This document shows, one piece after another, positions 9,538-18,203 of a stretch of DNA of 64,000 nt. This stretch comes from Candidatus Gastranaerophilales bacterium (GTDB lineage Bacteria; Cyanobacteriota; Vampirovibrionia; Gastranaerophilales; Gastranaerophilaceae). The stretch spans positions 62,001-126,000 of the forward strand of contig CALUVV010000008.1 in assembly GCA_944324305.1 (NCBI GenBank). The letters are read 5' to 3'. Under the pieces are notes generated by a model. That model did not search any database. It had not been told where the DNA came from and saw only the letters and a list, made by a program, of their open reading frames with translations. The first letter of the stretch is position 1. The number at the start of each line of letters is the position of its first letter. Position numbers and translations under genes: made by a program.

Positions 9538-9550
9538 ATTCGTTACTTTT

Positions 9551-9580
9551 TTATAATACCATAAACATTATTGAAATCAA
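9551..9580 (-). promoter_or_regulatory. Likely promoter of tRNA-His
   Basis: On the minus strand TTGATT, an 18-base spacer and TTATAA, with TGGTA just upstream of the -10. It lies 14 bases before the tRNA 5' end. Confidence 0.45.
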
Positions 9581-9593
9581 GACTTTTTATAAA

Positions 9594-9620
9594 AAAAGTT
9601 CCGCAATTTACGGAACTTTT
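9594..9620 (-). terminator. Rho-independent terminator after rpaB
   Basis: Stem AAAAGTTCCG/CGGAACTTTT with a 7-base loop and T runs on both sides, 25 bases past the rpaB stop. Confidence 0.8.
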
Positions 9621-9644
9621 TTATTTATTTCTATTTAATATTTA

Positions 9645-10403
9645 CTAGCTTATTCTTTGAAACATATAACCAATGCCGCGGGCTGTCAAAATTAATTCCG
9701 GATTAGCAGGATCAGATTCAAGTTTTGAACGAAGTCTTGAAATATGAACGTCTACTACACGGGTATCAATTCGATGATCAGGCGGATATGCCCATACATG
9801 CTGCAAGATTTCATTTCTTGAGAATGCTTGACCGGAGTTATTTACCAATAATTCCAATAAGCTGAATTCCATACCTGTCAAACGAATTCTTTCATTTTTT
9901 CTGAATACCTGACGACGTGCGGTATCTATTTTAATATTACCAGTTGTTATAACATTTTTGGTTACTTTACCTGTCGGAGTAACAGTTTCTCTGTTATTTG
10001 TTCTCCTTAATACAGCTTTAACTCTGGCTTCAAGCTCTTTCGGGCTGAAAGGTTTAATAACATAATCATCCGCACCGAGTTCCAAACCTGTAATTCTTTC
10101 TGAAACGTCACCTAATGCTGTAAGAATAATAATAGGAACGTCAGAAGTTCTTCTGATTTCTCTTGTAACGCCGTAACCGTCCATTTTAGGCATCATTACG
10201 TCAAGAACAACCAAATCGGGATTATATTTATTAAATGCGTTTACTGCTTCTTCTCCGTCTTGCGCAGTATAAACATCATATCCGACCATCTTTAATCTTG
10301 TTTCTAAAATTCGTCTAATACTGGCTTCATCATCAGCCAAAAGTATTCTTTGACGATCTTCCGTTTCATTAGGCATTTCCGCGTTTTCAGTCATAGTCTT
10401 CAT
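9645..10403 (-). CDS. rpaB: OmpR-family response regulator, RpaB-like
   Basis: 252 residues: receiver domain (acid pair Asp24-Asp25, phospho-acceptor Asp68 in VVLDVMMPKMDGYG, Lys117 in VIKPFSPKE) and a C-terminal winged helix (RLTGMEFSLLELLVNNSG, VVDVHISRLRSKLE). Compared from memory, the receiver and DNA-binding parts match cyanobacterial RpaB very closely, including the start ASIRRILETRL and the end ILTARGIGYMFQR. In cyanobacteria RpaB is an essential regulator that binds HLR1 sites in stress and light response. Here light targets are not expected. A second ATG at 10394 has better spacing from AAAGGA than the first at 10403. No histidine kinase is adjacent. Confidence 0.9.
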   Translation of the reverse strand: MKTMTENAEMPNETEDRQRILLADDEASIRRILETRLKMVGYDVYTAQDGEEAVNAFNKYNPDLVVLDVMMPKMDGYGVTREIRRTSDVPIIILTALGDVSERITGLELGADDYVIKPFSPKELEARVKAVLRRTNNRETVTPTGKVTKNVITTGNIKIDTARRQVFRKNERIRLTGMEFSLLELLVNNSGQAFSRNEILQHVWAYPPDHRIDTRVVDVHISRLRSKLESDPANPELILTARGIGYMFQRIS

Positions 10404-10492
10404 TTCCTTTGTTACAATAATCTAACACCTTTAATATAACACAAATATAAAATATTACAAAATATTGACTTTTTTAAATTTTCTTTAATATT

Positions 10493-10520
10493 TGTATATA
10501 TATATTAATTTAATTTTCAA
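10493..10520 (-). promoter_or_regulatory. Candidate rpaB promoter
   Basis: On the minus strand TTGAAA, a 16-base spacer and TATACA. The transcript would have a leader of about 85-90 bases. The rest of the 10404-10637 gap is very AT-rich and shows nothing else. Confidence 0.4.
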
Positions 10521-10637
10521 AAAATTGCAAGTACTTTTATAAAAAAAATTTTTTATTTCGCTGAATTATAAAAAATAACCATATGAGTGATGTACAGCTT
10601 CATAGTATTAATAGTAATATACAGTTTAAATATAACT

Positions 10638-10862
10638 ATGGAAAATGAAGAAGTAAAATACTATGAAATAATCTCAAAAAATATTAGGAGATTAAGAACT
10701 ACAGCAAAACTTTCTCAGGAATCTATGGCAGAAAAATTAAGCTGTTCAAGAGAGTTTATCAGCAGAGTTGAGAACAGAAAAGAAAAAGTAAGCTTAAATA
10801 TGCTTTTAAAGATAGCAAATCTGTTCAACGTAAACCCGAGTAATCTGTTTATACAGTTTTAA
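10638..10862 (+). CDS. Small XRE/Cro-type helix-turn-helix regulator
   Basis: 74 residues from ATG 10638. It is almost entirely one HTH_3 domain: ISKNIRRLRTTAKLSQ, then MAEKLSCSREFISRVENRK. The frame extends upstream to a GTG at 10587, but that addition is hydrophobic and unlike the family. No clear ribosome site precedes either start. The stop overlaps the 3' end of kdsB by 14 bases in convergent orientation. Targets are unknown. It resembles the XRE gene at 18926 in size and layout. Confidence 0.8.
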   Translation: MENEEVKYYEIISKNIRRLRTTAKLSQESMAEKLSCSREFISRVENRKEKVSLNMLLKIANLFNVNPSNLFIQF

Positions 10863-11583
10863 CAGCTGCAATATTTTTAAATTTTTCTAAATCTTCTGCA
10901 GTGTCAATTCCGACAGGAACAAAATCAACTACGGATGTTTTAATTTTCATGCCGTTTTGCAGTACACGTAATTGTTCCAGACTTTCTGCCTGTTCATAAG
11001 AACTTTGAGGAAGTTCGGTCATATGTATAAGTGCCTCGCGTTTATATCCGTAAATTCCCAGATGACCGTAAAATTCAGCTTTACCTTCATTTCTTTCAAA
11101 AGGAATTTTAGAACGCGAAAAATACATTGCGTACCCTGAATTATCAATTACACATTTTACAAGATTTGGATTATCCGCTTCTTCAGGTGTAATTTTACGA
11201 ATTAATGTTGATATATCAGCATTTATATCTTCTTTAACATTTTTGGCAACTGCGTCAATACTTTCAGGCTTTATAAGAGGTTCATCACCTTGAAGATTAA
11301 CAATATAAGAAATTTCCGGATGACGCATAACAACTTCTTTTATTCTGTCTGAACCGCACTTGTGATTAACGGAAGTCATTTCTGCATTACCGCCAAAGGC
11401 TTTTACCACATTAAAAATTCTTTCATCATCCGTCGCAACAATAATAACATCTGCCGATTTTGCCTGCTTCGCTTTTTCATATACCCATTGGATAATAGGT
11501 TTGCCTTCCACAACTATCAGGGGTTTTCCTTCCAATCTTGAGGAACCGTATCTTGCAGGTATTATTATTGCTGTTTTAGACAT
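10849..11583 (-). CDS. kdsB: 3-deoxy-manno-octulosonate cytidylyltransferase
   Basis: 244 residues. The nucleotidyltransferase start AIIIPARYGSSRLEGKPL, the mid motif NLQGDEPLIKPESID and GHLGIYGYKREAL are characteristic of KdsB. It makes CMP-Kdo for lipopolysaccharide inner core, so the cell has a Gram-negative outer membrane. The start ATG lies behind AGGAGAAACAAT. It overlaps the upstream membrane-protein gene by 8 bases, so the two are probably translated from one message. Confidence 0.95.
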   Translation of the reverse strand: MSKTAIIIPARYGSSRLEGKPLIVVEGKPIIQWVYEKAKQAKSADVIIVATDDERIFNVVKAFGGNAEMTSVNHKCGSDRIKEVVMRHPEISYIVNLQGDEPLIKPESIDAVAKNVKEDINADISTLIRKITPEEADNPNLVKCVIDNSGYAMYFSRSKIPFERNEGKAEFYGHLGIYGYKREALIHMTELPQSSYEQAESLEQLRVLQNGMKIKTSVVDFVPVGIDTAEDLEKFKNIAAVKTV

Positions 11584-12064
11584 ATTGTTTCTCCTCTATA
11601 TAATTTTTTAAAAATAAAACATCTGACGGATTGATATAAAATTGCAAAGCACTAACAGGTGAAAAGACTATTAAATCTTCACGTTTACGCGCAATTCTTT
11701 TCCCGAGTAATTCTGCATAACTTTCTGTTTTAATAAATGAAATAAAATTTTTATCAAAATTATTAATAATCAAAGCTCTGCCGCAGCTCGTAAACAGAAA
11801 AAAATCGGAATAAACAAGCAGTTTAAACGGAATACTTTGCTGAGGGCTTGAACCGTAATATTTTTTTTCATTACCAAATCTATTTAATGTTATTTTTATT
11901 GTTTTAAGCGGTTGAGGAAATTTTTTCTTTAATTCTGAAAAGTTTTCGGGCAAATGTTTTTTCAAAAGATTTCTTGTAATTAATGAAAATATAATATTAA
12001 AAATTAACACTAAAGCTATTATGACTGGTAAACCGGCAGCAGCAAAAAAAACTTCCAAACTCAT
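11576..12064 (-). CDS. Membrane-anchored protein of unknown function
   Basis: 162 residues. One N-terminal transmembrane helix (LPVIIALVLIFNIIFSLI) is followed by a basic, mostly soluble domain with hydrophobic strands such as LLVYSDFFLF. I recognise no family. It sits between prmA (6 bases upstream) and kdsB (8-base overlap), so it is part of the accD-accA-prmA-kdsB transcription unit. The context hints at an envelope role, which is inference. Confidence 0.75.
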   Translation of the reverse strand: MSLEVFFAAAGLPVIIALVLIFNIIFSLITRNLLKKHLPENFSELKKKFPQPLKTIKITLNRFGNEKKYYGSSPQQSIPFKLLVYSDFFLFTSCGRALIINNFDKNFISFIKTESYAELLGKRIARKREDLIVFSPVSALQFYINPSDVLFLKNYIEEKQYV

Positions 12065-12070
12065 TTCTAT

Positions 12071-12967
12071 TTATCCTGCCTTTCTTACAACAAGCGCAAC
12101 CCATTGATCCTGATGTACTTCTTCTATTAATTCAAGATTATATTTTTTTACAGCATCTGATACAACAGGCTTTTTCTCGTCCAGAATACCTGATAAAACC
12201 ATATATCCGCCATTATTCATAAGATTTTTTAAATCACCCATGATATCTGCAAGCACATTATGCAATATATTTGCCAGTACGAAATCAAATTTTTCATTAA
12301 TTTTATCAGCCGTATTTAATTCAAATAAACATTCAACATTATTTTTTAAAGCATTTTCCTTTGCTACATCAATTACGGTTTCGTCATTATCACAACCGTA
12401 TACGTAAGATGCTCCGAATTTTTTCGCGCAAATACCTAAAATTCCCGAGCCCATTCCGATATCTGCCGTTTTTGCATTCTCGGGCATATACTTTTCAATT
12501 GCTTTCATACAAAGCTGGGTAGTCTGATGAGTTCCTGTTCCAAAAGCACAGCCCGGTTCAAGCCTGATAACAACTTCACCAGCCTTATCATTGTATTCAA
12601 GCCAATCGGGAACAATAACAATTTTATCCGTAACGCGTGTAATATCCCATTTTTCTTTCCATTTTTTTGACCAATCTTCATTATGTCTATTGGAAATTAC
12701 ATATTCCCAGCTTCCTAATTCTTCATCAGACAAACCTCTGGACTTCAAAAGTTCACGCTGCTCTTTTAAAAATTGAGATAAATTGTCAGGTTCAGAAGTT
12801 AAAAAGACCTTTAAAGTTCCTTCTGTTGTAGAAATCATTTCCAGATCTTTATAAGCTTCTTCCGCCAAAACAACACCTTCACAGGGAAGATTTTCAAAGA
12901 AAATTTCTGATATAACATCTTCCAATTCAGGGTTAATTTTTATTTGGAGTTCATAGTAGTTATTCAT
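12071..12967 (-). CDS. prmA: Ribosomal protein L11 methyltransferase
   Basis: 298 residues. The SAM-binding motif TADIGMGSGILGICA follows PGCAFGTGTHQTT. The catalytic-site motif VLANILHNVL (family NILA/NI-type) is present. PrmA methylates L11 of the large ribosomal subunit in the cytoplasm. Start and accA stop overlap as TAATG, so translation is coupled. Confidence 0.95.
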   Translation of the reverse strand: MNNYYELQIKINPELEDVISEIFFENLPCEGVVLAEEAYKDLEMISTTEGTLKVFLTSEPDNLSQFLKEQRELLKSRGLSDEELGSWEYVISNRHNEDWSKKWKEKWDITRVTDKIVIVPDWLEYNDKAGEVVIRLEPGCAFGTGTHQTTQLCMKAIEKYMPENAKTADIGMGSGILGICAKKFGASYVYGCDNDETVIDVAKENALKNNVECLFELNTADKINEKFDFVLANILHNVLADIMGDLKNLMNNGGYMVLSGILDEKKPVVSDAVKKYNLELIEEVHQDQWVALVVRKAG

Positions 12968-13920
12968 TATTGTAAAAACACACCCATTTTTCTGAATTTC
13001 TGATAACGCTGTTCTTTTAAGTCTTTAACAGAAAGTTTAGAAAGTTCTTCCAGACTGTCAAGAATTGTCTTTTTCATATTCTCAGAAACTTCGTCATAAT
13101 TTGTATGAGCTCCGCCTGTGGGTTCTTTTATTTCTCCGTCAATAATATCAAACTGCATTAAATCTTTTGCGGTAATTTTCAAAGCATCAGCGGCTTCGGA
13201 TGCTTTTGAAGCATCACGCCATAAAATAGAAGCGCAGCCTTCGGGAGAGATTACCGTATAATAAGCATGCTCAAGCAAAAATACTCTATCTGCAACGGCA
13301 AGACCTAACGCCCCGCCTGAGCATCCTTCACCTGTAATTATTGCGATTACGGGCACTTCTAATTTTGCCATTTGCATTAAATTTACGGCAATAGCACCGC
13401 CCTGATTGGTTTCTTCGGCACTTATCCCCGGATAAGCCCCCGGAGTATCAATCAAAGTAACAATAGGTATATTAAATTTACTTGCGTGTTTGAATAATCT
13501 CAGAGCTTTTCTGTAACCTTGGGGCTGAGGCATGCCAAAATTGTATTCAAGGTTTTCCTTAGTGGATTTCCCCTTCATAGTTCCGATAATCATAACAGGC
13601 TTTCCGTCAATTTTTGCAAGACCGCCTATAATAGCCCTGTCATCCATACCTTCTCTGTCACCATGAAGCTCAACAAAGTCCTCGCAAATATGATTTACGT
13701 AATCCAAAAAGTTAGGTCTTTCGGGATGTCTTGCGATTTGTAACTTTTGTGAAGGCTTCAGATTTGAATAAAGTTCTTTCCTGTAATCTTCCGCCTGCTG
13801 CTCAAAAGTTTCAATTTCTTTATTAAGATCCATGCCTGACTCCAAACTTATTTTCTTTAATTCTTCAATTTTTTCTTGAATTTCCAAAATAGGTTTTTCA
13901 AAATCCAAAACTGCTGTCAT
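12967..13920 (-). CDS. accA: Acetyl-CoA carboxylase carboxyltransferase alpha subunit
   Basis: 317 residues, full length. Family marks are PERPNFLDYVNHICEDFVEL, GYRKALRLFKHASKF, IDTPGAYPG and EGCSGGALGLAVADRV. With AccD, AccC and AccB it makes malonyl-CoA, the first step of fatty acid synthesis. It lies 16 bases downstream of accD and overlaps prmA by one base, forming an accD-accA-prmA operon. Confidence 0.97.
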   Translation of the reverse strand: MTAVLDFEKPILEIQEKIEELKKISLESGMDLNKEIETFEQQAEDYRKELYSNLKPSQKLQIARHPERPNFLDYVNHICEDFVELHGDREGMDDRAIIGGLAKIDGKPVMIIGTMKGKSTKENLEYNFGMPQPQGYRKALRLFKHASKFNIPIVTLIDTPGAYPGISAEETNQGGAIAVNLMQMAKLEVPVIAIITGEGCSGGALGLAVADRVFLLEHAYYTVISPEGCASILWRDASKASEAADALKITAKDLMQFDIIDGEIKEPTGGAHTNYDEVSENMKKTILDSLEELSKLSVKDLKEQRYQKFRKMGVFLQ

Positions 13921-13936
13921 TATTCCATACCTCTTA

Positions 13937-14806
13937 CTATGCCGCTGTGTGCATTTCCAAAATCTTAGCCAATGTATCTCTTAACTCTTTGCGCGGGGAT
14001 ACAACGTCCACTTGACCGTACTTCAACAGATATTCCGCCGTCTGGAAATCTGACGGCAGTTTCTGTCTTATGGTTTGTTCAATAACACGGCGTCCCGCAA
14101 AACCTATTCTTGCTCCCTGTTCTGCGACTATAATATCGCCGAGCATACCGAAACTTGCCGTAACACCTCCAAAAGTAGGTTCGGTTAAAAGATTTATATA
14201 TAACAGTTTTTCGTCATCAAGTTTTGAAACAGCGCATGACGTTTTAGCCATTTGCATTAAGCTTAAAGCGCTTTCCTGCATTCTTGCCCCGCCCGAAGAA
14301 GTGATTGCAAGCACGGGAAGTCTTAGTTCAATAGCTTTTTCAATAATTTTTGTAACTTTTTCTCCTACTACACTGCCCATTGAGCCGCCCATAAAATCAA
14401 AGTCCATAACCGCAACCGCAACTTTATTCCCTTCAATTTCAGCCACACCGGTAATAACGGCATCATTAAGCCCTGTTTTTTCATGAGCTTTAGATAATCT
14501 GTCTTTATAACTTTCCGTATCAACGAACTCAAGAGGGTCATCGGGTTTAATTTCCGTAAATAGCTCTTCAAAAGAATTTTCGTCAAAAAGCTGTTTTATA
14601 CGTGTTCTTGCATTTATTCTGAAATGGTAATCACACACAGGGCAAACCATATCATTTTTCACAAGGTCTTCTTTAAGAAGCTGCGCATCACAGTGAACAC
14701 ATTTAGTCCACAAATTAGGATCCATATCGGATTCAACTTTGCCTTCCAGCTCCCGTCTTTGTATTTGAGCCTGTTTACGTTTTTCAAACCAATCTTGAAC
14801 TGTCAT
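13937..14806 (-). CDS. accD: Acetyl-CoA carboxylase carboxyltransferase beta subunit
   Basis: 289 residues. The N-terminal zinc ribbon has CVHC and CPVC pairs (WTKCVHCDAQ, VCPVCDYHF). The carboxyltransferase core follows (DFDFMGGSMGSVVGEK, SGGARMQES, LTEPTFGGVTASF). It is the partner of AccA, encoded immediately downstream, and the first gene of the operon. About 100 bases separate it from the divergent gene at 14910. Confidence 0.97.
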   Translation of the reverse strand: MTVQDWFEKRKQAQIQRRELEGKVESDMDPNLWTKCVHCDAQLLKEDLVKNDMVCPVCDYHFRINARTRIKQLFDENSFEELFTEIKPDDPLEFVDTESYKDRLSKAHEKTGLNDAVITGVAEIEGNKVAVAVMDFDFMGGSMGSVVGEKVTKIIEKAIELRLPVLAITSSGGARMQESALSLMQMAKTSCAVSKLDDEKLLYINLLTEPTFGGVTASFGMLGDIIVAEQGARIGFAGRRVIEQTIRQKLPSDFQTAEYLLKYGQVDVVSPRKELRDTLAKILEMHTAA

Positions 14807-14909
14807 ATTAATATATCCCTTAAAAAATCATTATTATAATACAAGATTATTATACTCCAAAAAAAATTTATAGCAATTTTTTACATTCAGGGGTTTTACA
14901 AAGTACACA

Positions 14910-15680
14910 ATGCAAGTAAATACTAATTACCCCCGTCAAAGAAAACAATTATCATTCACACAGCTGCCTTTCAGACGCCTGAACGGAATTAAGCTGTTTG
15001 AAGAAATTCATTGCCAATCACCGGCTAAACTTTTGGAACGCGGAAACGGAAGGGATTATTTTGTCAGAATTGAGGACAATTATACGCCTGACGAATTTTA
15101 TATTAAAATCGATGACATAAATTTTACTCCTGTAGGAGAAAGTAAATTAAGTTTTAAGGACAACAAAACATTATATAATGATAATATTGATATAATAAGC
15201 CGCAATTTAAAGCATTGCGGCGCAGGAACAATTATGCGCCTGGGTGAAATTATAACAATGCTTGAAAATGATATTGACAAAATAGAACTACATTCTCTAG
15301 GACAGGCTGTATATTTTCACTCAAAATTTAAATTTGAACCTGTTATCAATGATATTAATCAATTAACCAATTATATCCGTACCGACATTCTATCAAGAGA
15401 AAACGATAAACGTTTTGAGCAAATTGCCAAATGTGCAAAAGAATGGGAAAAAGACAGTACTATCCCTGCCGCTGAAAGACTTAAACGCGGAAACAAAATT
15501 CTATACAATTATCTTCAAACAGTTAACAAATTTAAGTTAAACCATGATGAAGAGTTTCAAATTTATCCCGGATTTGATATGGTGCTCAAAAAAGAAAAAG
15601 TAATTGATAACATGGAATATTTTAACAAACTATTTGAAAAATTCGGTATAGATTATCAAGTTAAGGCTTCTGTCTGTTAA
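14910..15680 (+). CDS. Unknown soluble protein, 256 residues
   Basis: No family recognised. The N-terminus is polar with RKQLSFTQLPF, a short LSF-type stretch also seen in other unknown proteins here. The rest is mixed alpha/beta with a charged helical centre (KRFEQIAKCAKEWEKD) and ends in FGIDYQVKASVC. There is no signal peptide or membrane segment. It overlaps the convergent matrixin gene by 20 bases. Codon use is like the neighbours. Confidence 0.7.
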   Translation: MQVNTNYPRQRKQLSFTQLPFRRLNGIKLFEEIHCQSPAKLLERGNGRDYFVRIEDNYTPDEFYIKIDDINFTPVGESKLSFKDNKTLYNDNIDIISRNLKHCGAGTIMRLGEIITMLENDIDKIELHSLGQAVYFHSKFKFEPVINDINQLTNYIRTDILSRENDKRFEQIAKCAKEWEKDSTIPAAERLKRGNKILYNYLQTVNKFKLNHDEEFQIYPGFDMVLKKEKVIDNMEYFNKLFEKFGIDYQVKASVC

Positions 15681-16440
15681 TAAAAAACTTCCTCATATCC
15701 TCTGATATTTGAACATTTTGCAAAGCCATATGATACTTTCTTAAATTTGCAATTGCTTCCTGTTCTTCGAGTAAATCACGTTTAGGCAGTTTTACCGAAG
15801 CTTTTACTTTCTCAAATTCGGTCGGGGATTTTCTGTTAATAAATTTTGCAATTATTTCATCTATATTGCTTCCGCCTATACCGTACTTTGAAGCCACTTC
15901 TGCCGTATCTGCTCCCTGAGGCAGAGTATAAAGCCAGTTTACGGTTAATCTGTCACCTTCCGATATACTGTTAATCCCTTTTTGATGCGGTGTATACATA
16001 ATATCGGCAGGGTTATGGCTGTGGCCTAATCCTATTGCATGTCCAATTTCATGCAATATAGTATGGTATACCTCGCCTTCATCCATGTAATCAGCATGAA
16101 CCAAGCCTTCCGTCAAACCTATTGCAACTTCAGCACCGTAAAGCCTGTTTGAACCGTCAAAATTAAAATAACAGTGCCCGAGAGCTTTACGTTCAACCCT
16201 TTTCCAATCAACATTAACGTTAGATTCAAGAAGATTGTTAACGACCTTAAAAGCGACTTTTCCTTTTGCTGCCTGCTCCCACTCATTCAAAGCCCTTATC
16301 ACCATTTCTCTGTACTTATATTCCTGACCCTGTTTTGAATAAAACTTCATAGGCGCAATATAAACTTTTAAAGGCATAAATGTCCATCTCATTATACGCC
16401 CGTTTTTTAAAGATTCAGCAACATAGGTGTATTTTTTCAT
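15661..16440 (-). CDS. Matrixin-like (M10) zinc metalloprotease
   Basis: 259 residues. The zinc site is complete: HEIGHAIGLGH at 130-140 (HExxHxxGxxH), with a Met-turn candidate DIMY just after. This is the M10/matrixin type. No signal peptide is visible: the N-terminus is MKKYTYVAESLKNG, so export, if any, is by another route. The C-terminal 90 residues are a helical tail of unknown role. A clean promoter places its ATG at the transcription start (leaderless). Confidence 0.85.
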   Translation of the reverse strand: MKKYTYVAESLKNGRIMRWTFMPLKVYIAPMKFYSKQGQEYKYREMVIRALNEWEQAAKGKVAFKVVNNLLESNVNVDWKRVERKALGHCYFNFDGSNRLYGAEVAIGLTEGLVHADYMDEGEVYHTILHEIGHAIGLGHSHNPADIMYTPHQKGINSISEGDRLTVNWLYTLPQGADTAEVASKYGIGGSNIDEIIAKFINRKSPTEFEKVKASVKLPKRDLLEEQEAIANLRKYHMALQNVQISEDMRKFFINRQKP

Positions 16441-16446
16441 ATTTTT

Positions 16447-16475
16447 ATTATATAATAAATTGCGGTAAAAACCAA
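16447..16475 (-). promoter_or_regulatory. Promoter of the matrixin gene (leaderless start)
   Basis: On the minus strand TTGGTT, 17-base spacer, TATAAT. The ATG at 16440 lies exactly 7 bases past the -10 edge, where transcription should begin, and no ribosome site could fit. Confidence 0.65.
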
Positions 16476-16518
16476 TTATGTTAAAATGATTATTATAAGA
16501 TAAAGGGGAGAATTATTT

Positions 16519-16854
16519 ATGAACATTATGCAAATGATGAAACAAGCTCAAGGCTTGCAAAAAAGATTAAAAGACACGCAGGAAGAACTTGCCAATCTTG
16601 AAATTACAGGTGAAGCCGCTAACGGGGCAGTAAAGGTTGTCTGTGACGGTCAAGGCAAATTTAAATCCATAAAATTAACCGCGGAAGCAATTAACCCTGA
16701 AAATCCGTCATCTGTTGACAATGACACTGTTGAAATGCTTGAAGATATCATTTCATCAGCTATCAAACAAGCCAGTGACAAAGCCGGCAAAACTATGGAA
16801 GAAAAAATGAAAGCCGTTACAGGCGGTATTAATATTCCGGGATTAAATTTCTAA
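16519..16854 (+). CDS. YbaB/EbfC nucleoid-associated protein
   Basis: 111 residues. MQMMKQAQGLQKRLKDTQEEL and a GxVKVVCDGQGKFKSIKL-type centre identify the YbaB family of small dimeric DNA-binding proteins. It is followed by recR with a TAATG overlap, a widely conserved gene pair. Ribosome site AAAGGGGAG precedes ATG 16519. Confidence 0.95.
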   Translation: MNIMQMMKQAQGLQKRLKDTQEELANLEITGEAANGAVKVVCDGQGKFKSIKLTAEAINPENPSSVDNDTVEMLEDIISSAIKQASDKAGKTMEEKMKAVTGGINIPGLNF

Positions 16855-17450
16855 TGATTTACCCGAAATCAATAGCATCTTTAATAGAGCATTTTCAGAA
16901 GTTTCCGTCAGTCGGGCCTAAATCTGCCCAGCGTATGGCATTTTATTTATTAAGAATGCCTAAATCCGAGGTGGAAAAATTTGCTCAAAGTATGATTGAA
17001 GCAAAAGAAAACACAAAAACCTGTGAAATTTGCTTCAATCTTTCTTCATCAAGTCCCTGCGAAATCTGCCTGTCAACATTGCGTGATAAATCGACAATAT
17101 GTGTAGTGGCAGAAACCAAGGATTTAATTGCTGTTGAAAAAACGAACGAATATAAAGGCCTGTACCATGTTTTGCAGGGTTTAATTTCTCCAATGGACGG
17201 TATAGGTGCCGATGATATAAGAATTAAAGAATTATTAAGCCGTCTTACCGATGAAAAAGTTAAAGAGGTTATACTTGCGCTCAGCCCTTCAGTTGAAGGC
17301 GAAGCTACAAGTCTTTATTTAAGTAAATTAATTAAACCTTTCGGAATTAAAATTTCCCGTATTGCCTTCGGGCTTCCGGTCGGCGCCGATTTGGAATATG
17401 CTGACGAAATTACCATCGCTAAAGCAATTGAAGGCAGACGTGAGCTTTAA
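16854..17450 (+). CDS. recR: Recombination mediator RecR
   Basis: 198 residues. The helix-hairpin-helix LIEHFQKFPSVGPKSAQRMAF, the four-cysteine zinc finger (CEICFN, CEIC), and the Toprim domain with VVAETKDLIAVEKT are all present. With RecO (encoded at 49213) it loads RecA on gapped DNA. Translation is coupled to the upstream YbaB gene, and the stop overlaps the convergent prepilin gene by 4 bases. Confidence 0.97.
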   Translation: MIYPKSIASLIEHFQKFPSVGPKSAQRMAFYLLRMPKSEVEKFAQSMIEAKENTKTCEICFNLSSSSPCEICLSTLRDKSTICVVAETKDLIAVEKTNEYKGLYHVLQGLISPMDGIGADDIRIKELLSRLTDEKVKEVILALSPSVEGEATSLYLSKLIKPFGIKISRIAFGLPVGADLEYADEITIAKAIEGRREL

Positions 17451-18129
17451 AAACGTAACGGATAATCCTTGTTAATTTTCCATCCGTCATGAATTATTAA
17501 AGCAGTACAAAGATTACGCATTCCGTGATCTTCATTTCCGCAGGCGTTTAAAAGTTCTGCCCTGCTCCTTCCATAGCCGCCGTAAGGTTGCAGTCCGTTT
17601 TTCGAAAAATGAAAAGTAAAATATTTCTGCCCTGTACAAGAAGCTTGGTCAGAGGCATTACGGCATTTTTCAACATCTTTTGCATAAGGATAAAAATATA
17701 TATCAAAACTTGTTCTTATTTCCGCTGTTGAAAAGCGCATTCCGAAAGCACTTCCATCTGAAAATTTTATCCAAACAACATAATCATATGTATCCCGTTC
17801 CACAGAAACAGTGTTTAAATATTTTGCCAGATATCTGTTATACCAGTCCTCGGAAGCTGTTAACGACGATAAATCAGGGTCTTCCCAGTATTCTTTTTCG
17901 CCGTTGTCTTTTTCAGACATAATAACGGCTTGGGTAAATGTTGTATAAAATTTTTTTAAACGGCTTTCAACTACCTGCTTTTTATGATTATAAATAAGGC
18001 TGGGAATTGTCAATGACGAAACAATTCCGATTATACCTATAGTTATTAAAACCTCGGCAAGAGTAAAAGCTTGAGCAGAGCTTAAATTATGCCCCCCCCC
18101 CGAGTGACAATATTAAATAAATTTTTCAT
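17447..18129 (-). CDS. Type IV prepilin-like protein, leader frame broken by a 10-base G tract
   Basis: The start is ATG 18129 behind GAAAGGAGAG. The leader MKNLFNIVT leads into G10, then HNLSSAQ and AFTLAEVLITIGI. 28 bases precede the run, so 8 or 11 G are in frame and 10 is not. The mature part (about 215 residues) is of a different subfamily, shared with 62443-63156 (NHKKQVVESRLKKFY versus NHRVVETRLKKFY, and a C-terminus near CTALIIHDGWKI). The DxNGxKGPN motif of the other paralogs is absent. It has its own promoter. Inferred to be a pilin or pseudopilin with switched expression. Confidence 0.83.
18092..18101. repeat. C10 homopolymer in prepilin leader
   Basis: Ten C on the top strand in the context ATG-C10-GAG, inside the leader codons. 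In-frame lengths are 8 or 11. Confidence 0.9.
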
Positions 18130-18151
18130 AAGTCTCTCCTTTCTTTTTTTC

Positions 18152-18180
18152 ATTATAACAAATATAATGACCTTTTTCAA
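18152..18180 (-). promoter_or_regulatory. Promoter of the prepilin gene at 17447-18129
   Basis: On the minus strand TTGAAA, 17-base spacer, TATAAT. Only about 16 bases separate the expected transcription start from the ATG. Confidence 0.7.
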
Positions 18181-18203
18181 CAGCAAAATAATGATTTTGA
18201 CAG

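Noticed and set aside
10587-10637. Upstream GTG start of the XRE gene
   Set aside because: It adds a hydrophobic stretch unlike the family and has no ribosome site; ATG 10638 gives a normal-sized HTH protein.
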